A DNA stretch of 64,000 bases, from assembly GCF_001570405.1 (NCBI RefSeq), contig NZ_BBYM01000028.1, forward strand, positions 60,629 through 124,628, in the 5' to 3' direction. A program made the translations under genes and the position numbers. Each line of letters begins with the position of its first letter. Within the stretch, counting starts at the first letter, position 1. The DNA comes from Microtetraspora niveoalba. GTDB taxonomy: Bacteria > Actinomycetota > Actinomycetes > Streptosporangiales > Streptosporangiaceae. The notes beneath the pieces were generated by a model. The model was not told the DNA's origin. It did not search any database and saw only the letters and a list, made by a program, of their open reading frames with translations. Shown here piece by piece: positions 44,571 to 52,487 of this stretch.

Positions 44571-46181
44571 CTATCTCGGGCGGACCACCCGGGTCTCATC
44601 CCAAACGGGTTCAGGCGCCTCGTATACCCGCCCGTCCGCCCCGAAGACCAGGAAGCGGTCGAAGTCCGCGGCGAACCACCGATCGTGGGTGACCGCGAGC
44701 ACCGTGCCGTCGAAGGCGTCCAGACCCGCCTGCAACGCCTCGGCGCTGGCGAGGTCGAGGTTGTCCGTCGGCTCGTCGAGCAGCAGCAGCGTGGCGCCCG
44801 ACAGTTCGAGCAGGAGGATCTGCAGCCGCGCCTGCTGCCCGCCGGACAGCGTCTCGAAGCGCTGCTCCGCGATGCCTCCGGCCAGCTCGTAGCGGGCGAG
44901 CGCCTTCATCGCCTCGTTCTTGAGCTTGGCGTGCTCGGTCATCACGATCTCGCACGGCGTGCGCTTCAGCAGCTCGGGGCGGGAGTGTGTCTGGGCGAAA
45001 TGTCCCGGGACGACCCGCGCGCCGAGCCGGGCCACACCGGTGTGCCTGACCGCCTCCCCCGCGACCAGCCGCAGGAAGTGCGACTTCCCCGAGCCGTTCG
45101 AGCCGAGGACGGCGACGCGCTCGCCGTACCAGACCTCCAGGTCGAACGGCTTCATCAGGCCGGTGAGTTCGAGGCTCTCGCAGATGACGGCGCGCTTGCC
45201 GGTGCGACCGCCGCGCAGGCGCATGTTGATGAGCTGGTCCTTCGGCGCGAGCTCGGGCGGCCCCGCCTCCTCGAACTTCCGCAGCCGCGTCTGCGCCGCG
45301 TGGTAGGCGCTGGCCATGCCGTCGTTGTAGGTCGCCTTGTTCTTCAGCATGACCACCAGGCGCTTGAGCTTGGCGTGCTCCTCGTCCCAGCGGCGGCGCA
45401 GCTCGTCCAGGCGCTCGTTGCGCTCCTTGCGCGCCTCGGCGTACGTCGCGAACCCGCCGCCGTGGACCCAGATGTTGCCGGACTCGACGGTGACGATCCG
45501 GTCGGCCGCGTTCGCCAGCAACTGCCGGTCGTGGGAGACGAGCAGGACCGTCTTCGGCGTCTCCCGCAGCGCCTGCTCCAGCCAGAGCTTGCCCGGCACG
45601 TCGAGGTAGTTGTCGGGCTCGTCGAGCAGCAGCGTCTGGTCGGGACCGCGGAGCAGCGCCTCCAGCACCAGCCGCTTCTGCTCGCCGCCGGACAACGTGT
45701 TGACCTCGCGATATTTGCACCTGTCGTACGGCACGCCGAGGGCGGCCATGGTGCAGGTGTCCCACAGGACCTCGATGTCGTAGCCGCCGGCGTCCGTGTA
45801 GTCGGTGATCGCCTGGGCGTAGCGCATCTGCGCCTTCTCGTCGTCCCGCTCCATCATCACGAGCTCGGCCGCGTCCAGGCGGGCCGCCGCCTCCCTGACC
45901 CGGACGGGCGCGACGCTGAGCAGCAGGTCGTGGACGGTGCGGCCGTCGCGGATGCTGCCGATGAACTGCCGCATCACGCCGAGCCCGCCGGAGTGGGCCA
46001 CGGTGCCCTCCACCGGTTGGAGATCGCCGGCGATGAGCCGCATCAGCGTCGTCTTGCCCGCGCCGTTGGGCCCGACGAGCGCTGCCTTGACGCCCTCTCC
46101 GATGCGGAAGGACACGTCGTCGAGCAACGGCCGTCCATCGGGCAGCACATAGGTCAGGTGCCCGATCTCGACGTGTCCCAC
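44571..46181 (-). CDS. ABC-F family ATPase
   Basis: A 536-residue soluble protein with two ABC domains and no membrane part. Walker A motifs GPNGAGKTT and GSNGSGKSH, signatures LSGGEQKRL and LSGGQQARL, and Walker B LLLDEPDNYLD and LLLDEPTDNLD are present. The interdomain linker is charged (RKERNERLDELRRRWDEEHAKLKRL), as in ribosome-binding ABC-F proteins. These relieve stalled ribosomes or protect them from antibiotics; no resistance context is seen, so a general role is likely. Confidence 0.95.
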   Translation of the reverse strand: MGHVEIGHLTYVLPDGRPLLDDVSFRIGEGVKAALVGPNGAGKTTLMRLIAGDLQPVEGTVAHSGGLGVMRQFIGSIRDGRTVHDLLLSVAPVRVREAAARLDAAELVMMERDDEKAQMRYAQAITDYTDAGGYDIEVLWDTCTMAALGVPYDRCKYREVNTLSGGEQKRLVLEALLRGPDQTLLLDEPDNYLDVPGKLWLEQALRETPKTVLLVSHDRQLLANAADRIVTVESGNIWVHGGGFATYAEARKERNERLDELRRRWDEEHAKLKRLVVMLKNKATYNDGMASAYHAAQTRLRKFEEAGPPELAPKDQLINMRLRGGRTGKRAVICESLELTGLMKPFDLEVWYGERVAVLGSNGSGKSHFLRLVAGEAVRHTGVARLGARVVPGHFAQTHSRPELLKRTPCEIVMTEHAKLKNEAMKALARYELAGGIAEQRFETLSGGQQARLQILLLELSGATLLLLDEPTDNLDLASAEALQAGLDAFDGTVLAVTHDRWFAADFDRFLVFGADGRVYEAPEPVWDETRVVRPR

Positions 46182-46257
46182 GGCGCTTCCCCTCCTCGCG
46201 TTCCGCGCAGGTTATCGCCCGATCTCGTCACCGGGCATCCCAATTTCCCGGCCCCGG

Positions 46258-47421
46258 TTACCAGGCCGCGAACATCTCCTGCGGCGACGCGTCGGGGGAC
46301 TCGGGGTCCGGGTGGACCGGCGGGCGGACGAGGACGGTCGCCTGACCGTCCTCCAGCCTGCTCAACGGGTACACGTTGCCCCAGATCAGGAGATGCCGCC
46401 CGGTGGCGTCGTAGCGGATCAGGGTCCACTTGGCGACCGTTCTGGCGGTGTTCTCCGCGGTGAACAGCGTGCGCGTTCTGGTGCCGTCGGCGACCGAGTA
46501 CTCCTCGATGGAGTAACGCTGCGGCGCCTCGCCGTCCGGCTGCGAGAAGGGGCCACCGACCGCGATCGTGCCGCCGTCCGGGCTGATCGCCACGCCCACC
46601 GGAGATTCCACACCGCGTACGACGACTCGACTGCCGGCGAGCGTGTCCCCTGCGGCCGCGGTGTCAAGGACGCGGACCTCCGAGCCGGCCACGAAGGCGA
46701 GCGTACGGGCGTCGGCCGCCCACGACAGGCTCTTGATGCTCTCGGAGGCGTCCGCCGACCAGCTACGCGTCTTGTCCGCGGCCAGATCGACGATCGCGAG
46801 ACGAGCGCCGGAACACCGGACCTTCCCGGCGCACTGAAAACCGTAGGCCAGCCGGGCACCGTCCTGCGTCACGGCCAGCGAGACGACGGGACCGGCACCG
46901 GTCACGGGAGGGATCACGTCCGGCGCCATTTCGGCGGTCTTGCCCCGATCGTCCACGCGCAGCCGGTAGAAGCGTGTGGTGCTCACCATCGTCCCGGGCT
47001 CCGTCACGCTCTGGGCCACGTAGAACGTCGTGCCCTCTCCCGTACCGGCGAGCACGTATCCCCCGGGGTTGAACAGGCGGTTCCCCTTCGGCGTGGGAGG
47101 CATCGCCACCCGTTCGGTGATCTTGCCGGTCACGGCGTCGCGGATCGACAGGCCATCGTCTCCCGCCGTCAGCAGGAACGGCGGAGGCGGCGGCGCACCT
47201 CCGGCCACAGTGGCCGGACTGCCGAGCCCGGCCACGACGGTGAGGCTCACCACCACGACGGCCAGAGCCGCCATCAGCGGGGCCAGCACCAGAGGTCTGC
47301 GCAAGCGCGGGCGGGCCTCCCTCCGTGGCACCCGGTCGGAGGGACGCAGAGTCTCGGCACGTACGAGCTCCGCACCTGCGGCGAAGGCGTCACGGAGCTG
47401 CTGTTCGATTCGCTGGGTCAT
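46258..47421 (-). CDS. Membrane-anchored beta-propeller-like partner of an ECF sigma factor
   Basis: A 387-residue protein: cytosolic N-terminus (1-45), one span (about 46-66), Pro-rich linker and an extracytoplasmic WD40/TolB-like repeat domain (LTAGDDGLSIRDAVTGK, LAVTQDGARLAYGF, SLSWAADARTLAFVAG, VAISPDGGTIAVGG). Its start overlaps the ECF stop (ATGA), so it is co-translated. It takes the place of a classical anti-sigma factor but lacks a zinc finger. It is probably the membrane sensor or inhibitor of that sigma. Confidence 0.82.
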   Translation of the reverse strand: MTQRIEQQLRDAFAAGAELVRAETLRPSDRVPRREARPRLRRPLVLAPLMAALAVVVVSLTVVAGLGSPATVAGGAPPPPPFLLTAGDDGLSIRDAVTGKITERVAMPPTPKGNRLFNPGGYVLAGTGEGTTFYVAQSVTEPGTMVSTTRFYRLRVDDRGKTAEMAPDVIPPVTGAGPVVSLAVTQDGARLAYGFQCAGKVRCSGARLAIVDLAADKTRSWSADASESIKSLSWAADARTLAFVAGSEVRVLDTAAAGDTLAGSRVVVRGVESPVGVAISPDGGTIAVGGPFSQPDGEAPQRYSIEEYSVADGTRTRTLFTAENTARTVAKWTLIRYDATGRHLLIWGNVYPLSRLEDGQATVLVRPPVHPDPESPDASPQEMFAAW

Positions 47422-47966
47422 CGGTCCTCCTCAAGTTTCTCGGCGAGCGTCCTGAGCGCCCGGGACGTGGTCGACTTCACCGTGCCGCGGCTGACCCCCA
47501 TGATCGCGGCCGTCTCCTCCTCGGAAAGATCGAGGTAATAGCGCAACACCACCGCCTCACGCCGGCGGCGCGGTAGATCTCGAACGGCCGCGAACACCTC
47601 CCGGCGGGTCTCCCCCAGCAGGGCCGAGGACTCGGCGGACCAGAACGGGACCTCCCGGTCGATGCCGAACCGCCGGGCGATCGCCCGGCGGCGGTGAACC
47701 GTACGGCAGCCGTTGAGCACCGCCGTACGGATATAGGGCAGCAGATCATCGTGATCCGCCAATCGTCTCCATCGGCGATGGACGGCCGCGAAGGCGTCCT
47801 GGACGACGTCCTCGGCCGTTTCCTGGTCTCCCACCAGGAGAAAAGCGAAACGGACCAGCCCAAGACGGTGGGCCGCGAACAACTCGGCGACGGTCACATC
47901 AGCGGAAGCCGCCGCCTGGAGTCTCGGAGGAGGCTCCCCCATCACATTCCTGATCTCAGTCGGCAT
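47418..47966 (-). CDS. ECF sigma factor, SigE family (actinobacterial)
   Basis: A 182-residue sigma-70 family protein with regions 2 and 4: LFAAHRLGLVRFAFLLVGDQETAEDVVQDAFAAVHRRW and LPRRRREAVVLRYYLDLSEEETAAIMGVSRGTVKSTTSRAL. The SRGTVKS recognition helix is typical of the SigE-like group in which the sigma is paired with a membrane propeller protein, as here. Divergent from the PPOX gene across 162 bp. Confidence 0.93.
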   Translation of the reverse strand: MPTEIRNVMGEPPPRLQAAASADVTVAELFAAHRLGLVRFAFLLVGDQETAEDVVQDAFAAVHRRWRRLADHDDLLPYIRTAVLNGCRTVHRRRAIARRFGIDREVPFWSAESSALLGETRREVFAAVRDLPRRRREAVVLRYYLDLSEEETAAIMGVSRGTVKSTTSRALRTLAEKLEEDR

Positions 47967-48128
47967 GCCCGTTTCATGCGCATGCCCCTGATGAGGTTGC
48001 TTCGGGACGGCGACTTCTTTCCGGTGAAGCGGGACCGAGTCGAGTCCCGCGCAGGCCGCCGCCCTGTCTCATCACCGGAGGCCTGCCGATTTCCCAGGGC
48101 AGGGGCGGGCGGCGCGTACGGTGCTGGC

Positions 48129-48509
48129 ATGACAACCGTTGAACGGCTCGGCGCGGAACAGTACGTGTCTCTGGTGACGCTGCGGCGCGACGGGACCCCG
48201 GTCCCGACGCCGGTCTGGGTGGTGCGCGACGACGACGCCCTGGTCGTCTGGACCGTCGCCGACTCCGGCAAGGTGAAGCGCATCCGGAACCGGCCGGAGG
48301 TGACGGTGACCCCCTGCGACGTGCGCGGCAGGCCGCGCGGTGAGCCGGTCTCCGGCGAAGCCGTACTGCTCTCGCCGCAGGACACCGACCGGGTACGCGA
48401 ACTCCTGATCAGGAAGTACGGACTGATCGGCCGGTTGACCGTCCTGGGCAGCAAACTGCGCCGCGGCCGCCGGGGCACCGTCGGCGTACGCATCACCCTG
48501 TCTCCCTGA
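48129..48509 (+). CDS. PPOX-class (pyridoxamine oxidase-fold) oxidoreductase
   Basis: A 126-residue split-barrel flavin-fold protein: QYVSLVTLRRDGTPVPTPVWVV, KVKRIRNRPEVTVTPCDVRGRP. The short single-domain form with this pattern fits F420-dependent reductases of the TIGR03666-like group in actinomycetes. Substrate unknown. It is a single gene with its own ATG; no operon partner. Confidence 0.82.
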   Translation: MTTVERLGAEQYVSLVTLRRDGTPVPTPVWVVRDDDALVVWTVADSGKVKRIRNRPEVTVTPCDVRGRPRGEPVSGEAVLLSPQDTDRVRELLIRKYGLIGRLTVLGSKLRRGRRGTVGVRITLSP

Positions 48510-48548
48510 CCTGTCTTCCGTACGGCCGGGGGCGGCCGCGGCGGGGGA

Positions 48549-49253
48549 TCAGACGGCGACCGTCATCGAGGTCTCGGTCACCACGAAACCGAGCCTGTCG
48601 TAGACCCGCTTCGCCGGGTTGGTGTGGGTGACCGCCAGCCCGAGCGTGGCCAGCCCGTCCTTGACGGCCCGCGCCTGGACGGCGCGCAGGGCGAGCGCAC
48701 CGGTCCCGGGAGGCGCCTCGACCGGGTGGCGGAACACCTGGGAGACCCAGGGGATCTCGTCGAAGTCGTTGACCACGACCCCCGCGACCACCGTGTCGCC
48801 GGAGTCCACGACGAGCAGGCTGCACGGCAGGACCTTCCCGATCAGCCGTCCCTCCAGCAAGGGGGTGAGCTCCTCACTGATCGTGTCCCCCTCACCGGGG
48901 TGGCGATCGGGATGGTCGGGCGGGTAGGCCGCGCGGACCGCCGGCAGCAGTTCCTCCGGCGTACGGTCGCACGGGACGAACCGGAAGCCTTCCGGCGCTT
49001 CGATCTCGGCCGGCTCCACGTTCTTCAGGTCGCACAACATGACATGGGCGTGCCGCAACACGCGCGCGCCCCGCGCGAGCAGTTCCTCCCCCAGGTCGGG
49101 CGGGGCCGAGACCGCCCAGCCCCGCATTCCCGACATGATGGCGTCCGCGGCGCCAGGGCCGATCACCTCGACCCGATCCGCCCAGGGGCGCCCGTCTCTG
49201 ACGCGTTCGCTGTAGCTGATCGCGCCCGCCATGGTCTTACGTTCTTCGTTCAT
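48549..49253 (-). CDS. GNAT family N-acetyltransferase
   Basis: A 234-residue protein. The C-terminal half has the acetyl-CoA fold: SLLVVDSGDTVVAGVVVNDF, VFRHPVEAPPGTGALALRAVQARAVKDG and HTNPAKRVYDRLGFVV. The cofactor loop PPGTGALAL is a variant of the usual Q/RxxGxG/A. The N-terminal half is unassigned. An ATG 7 codons later is an alternative start; neither has a strong ribosome site. Confidence 0.75.
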   Translation of the reverse strand: MNEERKTMAGAISYSERVRDGRPWADRVEVIGPGAADAIMSGMRGWAVSAPPDLGEELLARGARVLRHAHVMLCDLKNVEPAEIEAPEGFRFVPCDRTPEELLPAVRAAYPPDHPDRHPGEGDTISEELTPLLEGRLIGKVLPCSLLVVDSGDTVVAGVVVNDFDEIPWVSQVFRHPVEAPPGTGALALRAVQARAVKDGLATLGLAVTHTNPAKRVYDRLGFVVTETSMTVAV

Positions 49254-49330
49254 CCCGCGATCGTCATGCCTGCGCCGTACCGGGGGCAACGGATTTCCGG
49301 GGACGCTCCGCCTCCGGTGCGGCACCGCGG

Positions 49331-49957
49331 TCACCCCTTACGGTGTCGAAGGTGGCGCACCACATGCCAGGCGACGACGGCGGCGACCGCGAGACCGGCG
49401 ACGATCAGCGCGTACGTCCGGTAGCGGTCGATCATCTCGTAGACGACGTCGATCTTCTTGCCGGCGAAGTATGCGAGGCTCGCCCAGGCGCCCACCCACA
49501 GGACGGCGCCGATGGCGTTGCACACGAGGAAGCGGCGCCACGGCATGCCGGTGGTGCCCGCGACGATGCCGTTGACCTGGCGCAGCCCCTCGACGAACCG
49601 GGCGATCACCACGATCTTGCTTCCGTGGCGGAGGAAGAACCGCTCGGTCGCGTGGAAGCGCTCCGGCGTGAGCAGTACGTAACGGCCCCAGCGGCGGACC
49701 AGCCTCCGGCCCCCGACTCTGCCGATCAGGTAGCCGATGTTGTCGCCGACGATGGCCGCCGCCAGCGCGACCACGATGACGACGATGATGTTGAGATGTC
49801 CGGCGCCCGCGTAGACGGCTGCGGCGATGAGGATCGTCTCCCCCGGAACGGGGACGCCGAAATCCTCAAGACAGATCACCGCCGCCACCGCGGCGTAGCC
49901 GTACTCGTGAAGGAGCGGAGCCAGCTCTTCCAGCGGACCCGGCAGCGGTGGGCGCAT
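49331..49957 (-). CDS. DedA family membrane protein
   Basis: A 208-residue integral membrane protein with the VTT/SNARE-associated domain: ICLEDFGVPVPGETILIAAA, GDNIGYLIGRVGGRRLVRRWGRY, RFVEGLRQVNGIVAGTTGMPWRRF. DedA proteins act in membrane homeostasis, some as undecaprenyl-phosphate or phospholipid translocases. Conserved E and G/R residues (F-GVPVPGE, GRxxG) are intact. Convergent with nothing; single gene. Confidence 0.92.
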   Translation of the reverse strand: MRPPLPGPLEELAPLLHEYGYAAVAAVICLEDFGVPVPGETILIAAAVYAGAGHLNIIVVIVVALAAAIVGDNIGYLIGRVGGRRLVRRWGRYVLLTPERFHATERFFLRHGSKIVVIARFVEGLRQVNGIVAGTTGMPWRRFLVCNAIGAVLWVGAWASLAYFAGKKIDVVYEMIDRYRTYALIVAGLAVAAVVAWHVVRHLRHRKG

Positions 49958-50027
49958 GCGAGAACTCTACGTCCGCCCAGCTCACAGTGCCTGCAGCCGT
50001 GCGGTGCCCCCTGGCAGACTGGTGACC

Positions 50028-50360
50028 ATGGAGAAGATCTCACTCGACGCGCTGGCCCGTGAGCACCTGGAGCGGGCGGCGGCGGCCCCGGCGGGACGCA
50101 GCGCGGAGACGGTCTACGGCGGGCACGAACACGTCCTCCGTCAGACCATGCTCACCCTCACGGCCGGCGCCACCCTCGCCGAACACGAGAGTCCCGGCGA
50201 GGCGACCCTGCTCGTCCTGCGCGGACGGCTGGTGCTGCGCAGCGGCGACGACGCCTGGGAAGGACGCACCGACGACCTGCTGGTCATCCCGCAGGCGCGG
50301 CACAGCGTCGAGGCTCTGGAGGACACCGCGTTCCTCCTCACCGTGGCCAAGCGCTCCTGA
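50028..50360 (+). CDS. Small cupin-domain protein
   Basis: A 110-residue single cupin barrel: AEHESPGEATLLVLRGRLVLRSGDDAWEG and the second motif LVIPQARHSVEALEDTAFLLTVAK. The metal-ligand histidines of motif 1 are partly replaced (HESPGE), so metal binding is uncertain. Such proteins often act as small sensors or isomerases. The ATG follows CTGGTGACC without a strong ribosome site. Confidence 0.8.
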   Translation: MEKISLDALAREHLERAAAAPAGRSAETVYGGHEHVLRQTMLTLTAGATLAEHESPGEATLLVLRGRLVLRSGDDAWEGRTDDLLVIPQARHSVEALEDTAFLLTVAKRS

Positions 50361-50525
50361 CCTTCCCCGTCCGAGCGGTTCCCAGGGAAACGGGTCCCGA
50401 CGGGCCGCATCGCGGGGAAATCCACCCCGGGGGAGGAAAGCAACCACCCCACACACGCACGCGAAGGGTAATAGCAAAGTCACGATCGGTAACGTTCTGG
50501 CCGTGCCCGGAATCGACTGGAGGAG

Positions 50526-50789
50526 ATGGTGACCACGACGAGCCACGACTACGAGAGCATGGCCGGCCAATACCTCTCCCACTGGATCGACCGAGGCCGG
50601 AAAGAAGGTATCCAGGAAGGCCGCGCGAAGGGTGAGGTGGCGGCCATCCTCGCCGTCCTCGACGCCCGCGGACTCGAGATCTCCGCCGACGCCCGCGACC
50701 GCATCACCCACTGCTCCGACCTCCAGCAGCTCGAAACGTGGATCCGCCGAGCAGCGACCGCCGAGTCAGCAGACGACATCTTCGCCTGA
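50526..50789 (+). CDS. C-terminal remnant of an Rpn/PD-(D/E)XK transposase-like protein
   Basis: An 87-residue ORF whose sequence (GRKEGIQEGRAKGEVAAIL, then ARDRITHCSDLQQLETWIRRA, ending ESADDIFA) matches the C-terminal tail that closes many actinobacterial putative transposase/Rpn nucleases. The N-terminal nuclease domain is missing. A GGAGGAG site precedes ATGGTG, so the remnant may be translated, as known for internally started Rpn-type tails. A 14-bp inverted repeat follows. Confidence 0.65.
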   Translation: MVTTTSHDYESMAGQYLSHWIDRGRKEGIQEGRAKGEVAAILAVLDARGLEISADARDRITHCSDLQQLETWIRRAATAESADDIFA

Positions 50790-50801
50790 ATCTCTTTCCG
50801 G

Positions 50802-50873
50802 GTCGGCCGGTTGCCGTGAGCCGCGTCTTGGGCGTCCCGTACGTCCGAGCGGGTCATCGGGCAACCGGCCGAC
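50802..50873. repeat. 14-bp inverted repeat enclosing 44 bases
   Basis: GTCGGCCGGTTGCC (50802-50815) and GGCAACCGGCCGAC (50860-50873) are exact complements. It starts 12 bp after the Rpn remnant stop. It could be a terminator-like structure or the end of a small mobile piece. Confidence 0.7.
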
Positions 50874-50942
50874 ATATGTGTGACTCAGCAGTGCATTGAC
50901 CGCGTGTGGGCCGCCGAGACCGACACCGCGACGATGTGCCGG

Positions 50943-51281
50943 TCAGGGCTCGGCTTGGTGGTCGGCGGCCCAGGCGCGTGAACGCTCCTGCAGGTCGTTG
51001 AGGCGATCCCAATGAGCGTCGACCGACCGCCGGCCCGACTCGGTGAGCCCGATCCAGGTTCGCGGGTGCTTGCCGGCGAACTCCTTGCCGATCTCGACCA
51101 GGCCGCCCGCCTCCAGCTTGCCGAGGTGGGCGGACAGGTTGCCCTTGGAGAGGCCGGTCAGCCGCTGGAGGAACAGGAAGTCGGCCCGCTCGCAGGCGGC
51201 GAGAGCGGTGGTGATCGCCAGCCGGGCCGGTTCGTGGATGAGCTTGTCCAGTCCGGCCAGCTCTTCGAAGGGAGCGTTCAC
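50943..51281 (-). CDS. Winged-helix transcriptional regulator (MarR/ArsR-like)
   Basis: A 112-residue regulator: LAGLDKLIHEPARLAITTALAAC, FLFLQRLTGLSKGNLSAHLGKLEAGGLVEI and wing FAGKHPRTWIGLTESGRRSV. This is the compact one-domain form (HTH_27-like) usually paired with a small membrane protein. Its GTG overlaps the stop of that membrane gene (GTGA). The likely operator lies upstream of the pair. Confidence 0.87.
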   Translation of the reverse strand: MNAPFEELAGLDKLIHEPARLAITTALAACERADFLFLQRLTGLSKGNLSAHLGKLEAGGLVEIGKEFAGKHPRTWIGLTESGRRSVDAHWDRLNDLQERSRAWAADHQAEP

Positions 51282-51856
51282 AGGTGGCGGCCCCGCCCCA
51301 GCGTACGGCGGAGCAACAGGTGGCCCCATCCGGCCAGCACGGCGACTCCGGCGCAGAAGAGGATGATCCAGTTCTCGGTGTCCGACAGCGGGTGCGGACC
51401 GCCCGGACCGCCGAGCGGGGCCAGGCTCAGGACGAGCCCCGCGCAGCCGATGAGCAGGAAGGCCGGGGCGAGCGGGCGCTGGAACCACGCGCCGGCCAGC
51501 GCTCCGACGGAGAGGACCACACCTTCCGGGCTGATGGAGAGGTGCGGGCCGACCGCGTGGGCCAGCGCCACCACCGTGATGAGGCCCGCCGTGGGCCAGA
51601 GGAGAAAGGTGTCGCGGGCCTTGCCGGGGCGCGGCCGTACCTGCCCATAGGTGCGGCGGTAATGGCGGGTCGCCGCGACCGTCGCCGCCGCCGCGATCAC
51701 GGCGACCACCGGCACGACCCACCCGCTGATCCAGCCGGCCGCCCAGGCCATGGCCACGCCGCAGCCCAGGGCCACCGGCAGCACGGCCAAGCCCTGCAGA
51801 ACCTCGAAGTGGGCGGTGACATAGCGAACGCGCTCCAGTTCGGCCCGGTTGACCAT
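51278..51856 (-). CDS. Multi-pass membrane protein paired with a winged-helix regulator
   Basis: A 192-residue protein with about six hydrophobic spans (LAVLPVALGCGVAMAWAAG, VVPVVAVIAAAATVAA, AGLITVVALAHAVG, GVVLSVGALAGAW, AFLLIGCAGLVLSLAPL, WIILFCAGVAVLAGWG). No family recognised. GGAGGA precedes the ATG. Two-gene operon with the regulator, and a perfect palindrome sits 47 bp upstream. Confidence 0.8.
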   Translation of the reverse strand: MVNRAELERVRYVTAHFEVLQGLAVLPVALGCGVAMAWAAGWISGWVVPVVAVIAAAATVAATRHYRRTYGQVRPRPGKARDTFLLWPTAGLITVVALAHAVGPHLSISPEGVVLSVGALAGAWFQRPLAPAFLLIGCAGLVLSLAPLGGPGGPHPLSDTENWIILFCAGVAVLAGWGHLLLRRTLGRGRHL

Positions 51857-51902
51857 GGCATCCTCCGATGGGGATCGACCGACACCCAGAGCGTAGATCG
51901 CC

Positions 51903-51916
51903 GCAAACCGGTTTGC
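51903..51916. promoter_or_regulatory. Candidate operator of the membrane protein-regulator pair
   Basis: GCAAACCGGTTTGC is a perfect 14-bp palindrome. It is followed by CAAACCGG, so GGTTTG-N5-CAAACC forms a second, overlapping inverted repeat. The location before the two-gene unit suggests autoregulation. Confidence 0.6.
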
Positions 51917-52056
51917 AACACAAACCGGCCAGGAATCTCCAGTGCCAAGGCATGCCCGCCCACAGCAAGCTCACTGGCCGTGGAGCGACCAGGCGACCCC
52001 GGGGCCGCCTTCGGGGACGACTGCCTGGGCCTCCGATGGCCGCTTAGGATCTCGAC

Positions 52057-52434
52057 ATGATCGCTGAACTGCAGTGTGTCGTGCTGGACTGTCCCGATCC
52101 GCTGCGACTTGCCGGGTTCTACCGATCCCTGCTGGGCGGGACCGTCGACAAGCAGGACCGGCGGTGGGCCCTCGGCGACGACTGGTCGACACTGCACACG
52201 CCGTCCGGTCTCGTACTCGCCTTCCAGCGCGTACACGATTACTGGCCGCCGCGGTGGCCGGATCCGTCCCGCCCTCAGCAGTTCCATCTGGACTTCGGAG
52301 TCCCGGACCTGGATCAGGCGCAGGCGCAGGTGCTCGCCTGGGGCGCGGCGGTGCTGGACGAAGGCCCTGACGGGCGGGGCTGGCGTATCTACGCGGATCC
52401 GGCAGGGCATCCCTTCTGTCTGGTCCGCCACTGA
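52057..52434 (+). CDS. VOC (glyoxalase/bleomycin-resistance fold) protein
   Basis: A 125-residue single VOC module: VVLDCPDPLRLAGFYRSLLGG, FHLDFGVPDLDQAQAQVLAWGA and WRIYADPAGHPFCLVRH. Histidine and acidic positions for a metal site are partly present (Gln/His in QFHLDF). Function in a specific reaction is unknown; many such proteins in actinomycetes are unassigned. Confidence 0.85.
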   Translation: MIAELQCVVLDCPDPLRLAGFYRSLLGGTVDKQDRRWALGDDWSTLHTPSGLVLAFQRVHDYWPPRWPDPSRPQQFHLDFGVPDLDQAQAQVLAWGAAVLDEGPDGRGWRIYADPAGHPFCLVRH

Positions 52435-52487
52435 CAGCGGAGTCATCCGCGGGTCGGAGGAGCCACCCAGATGCGATTGCGACACGT

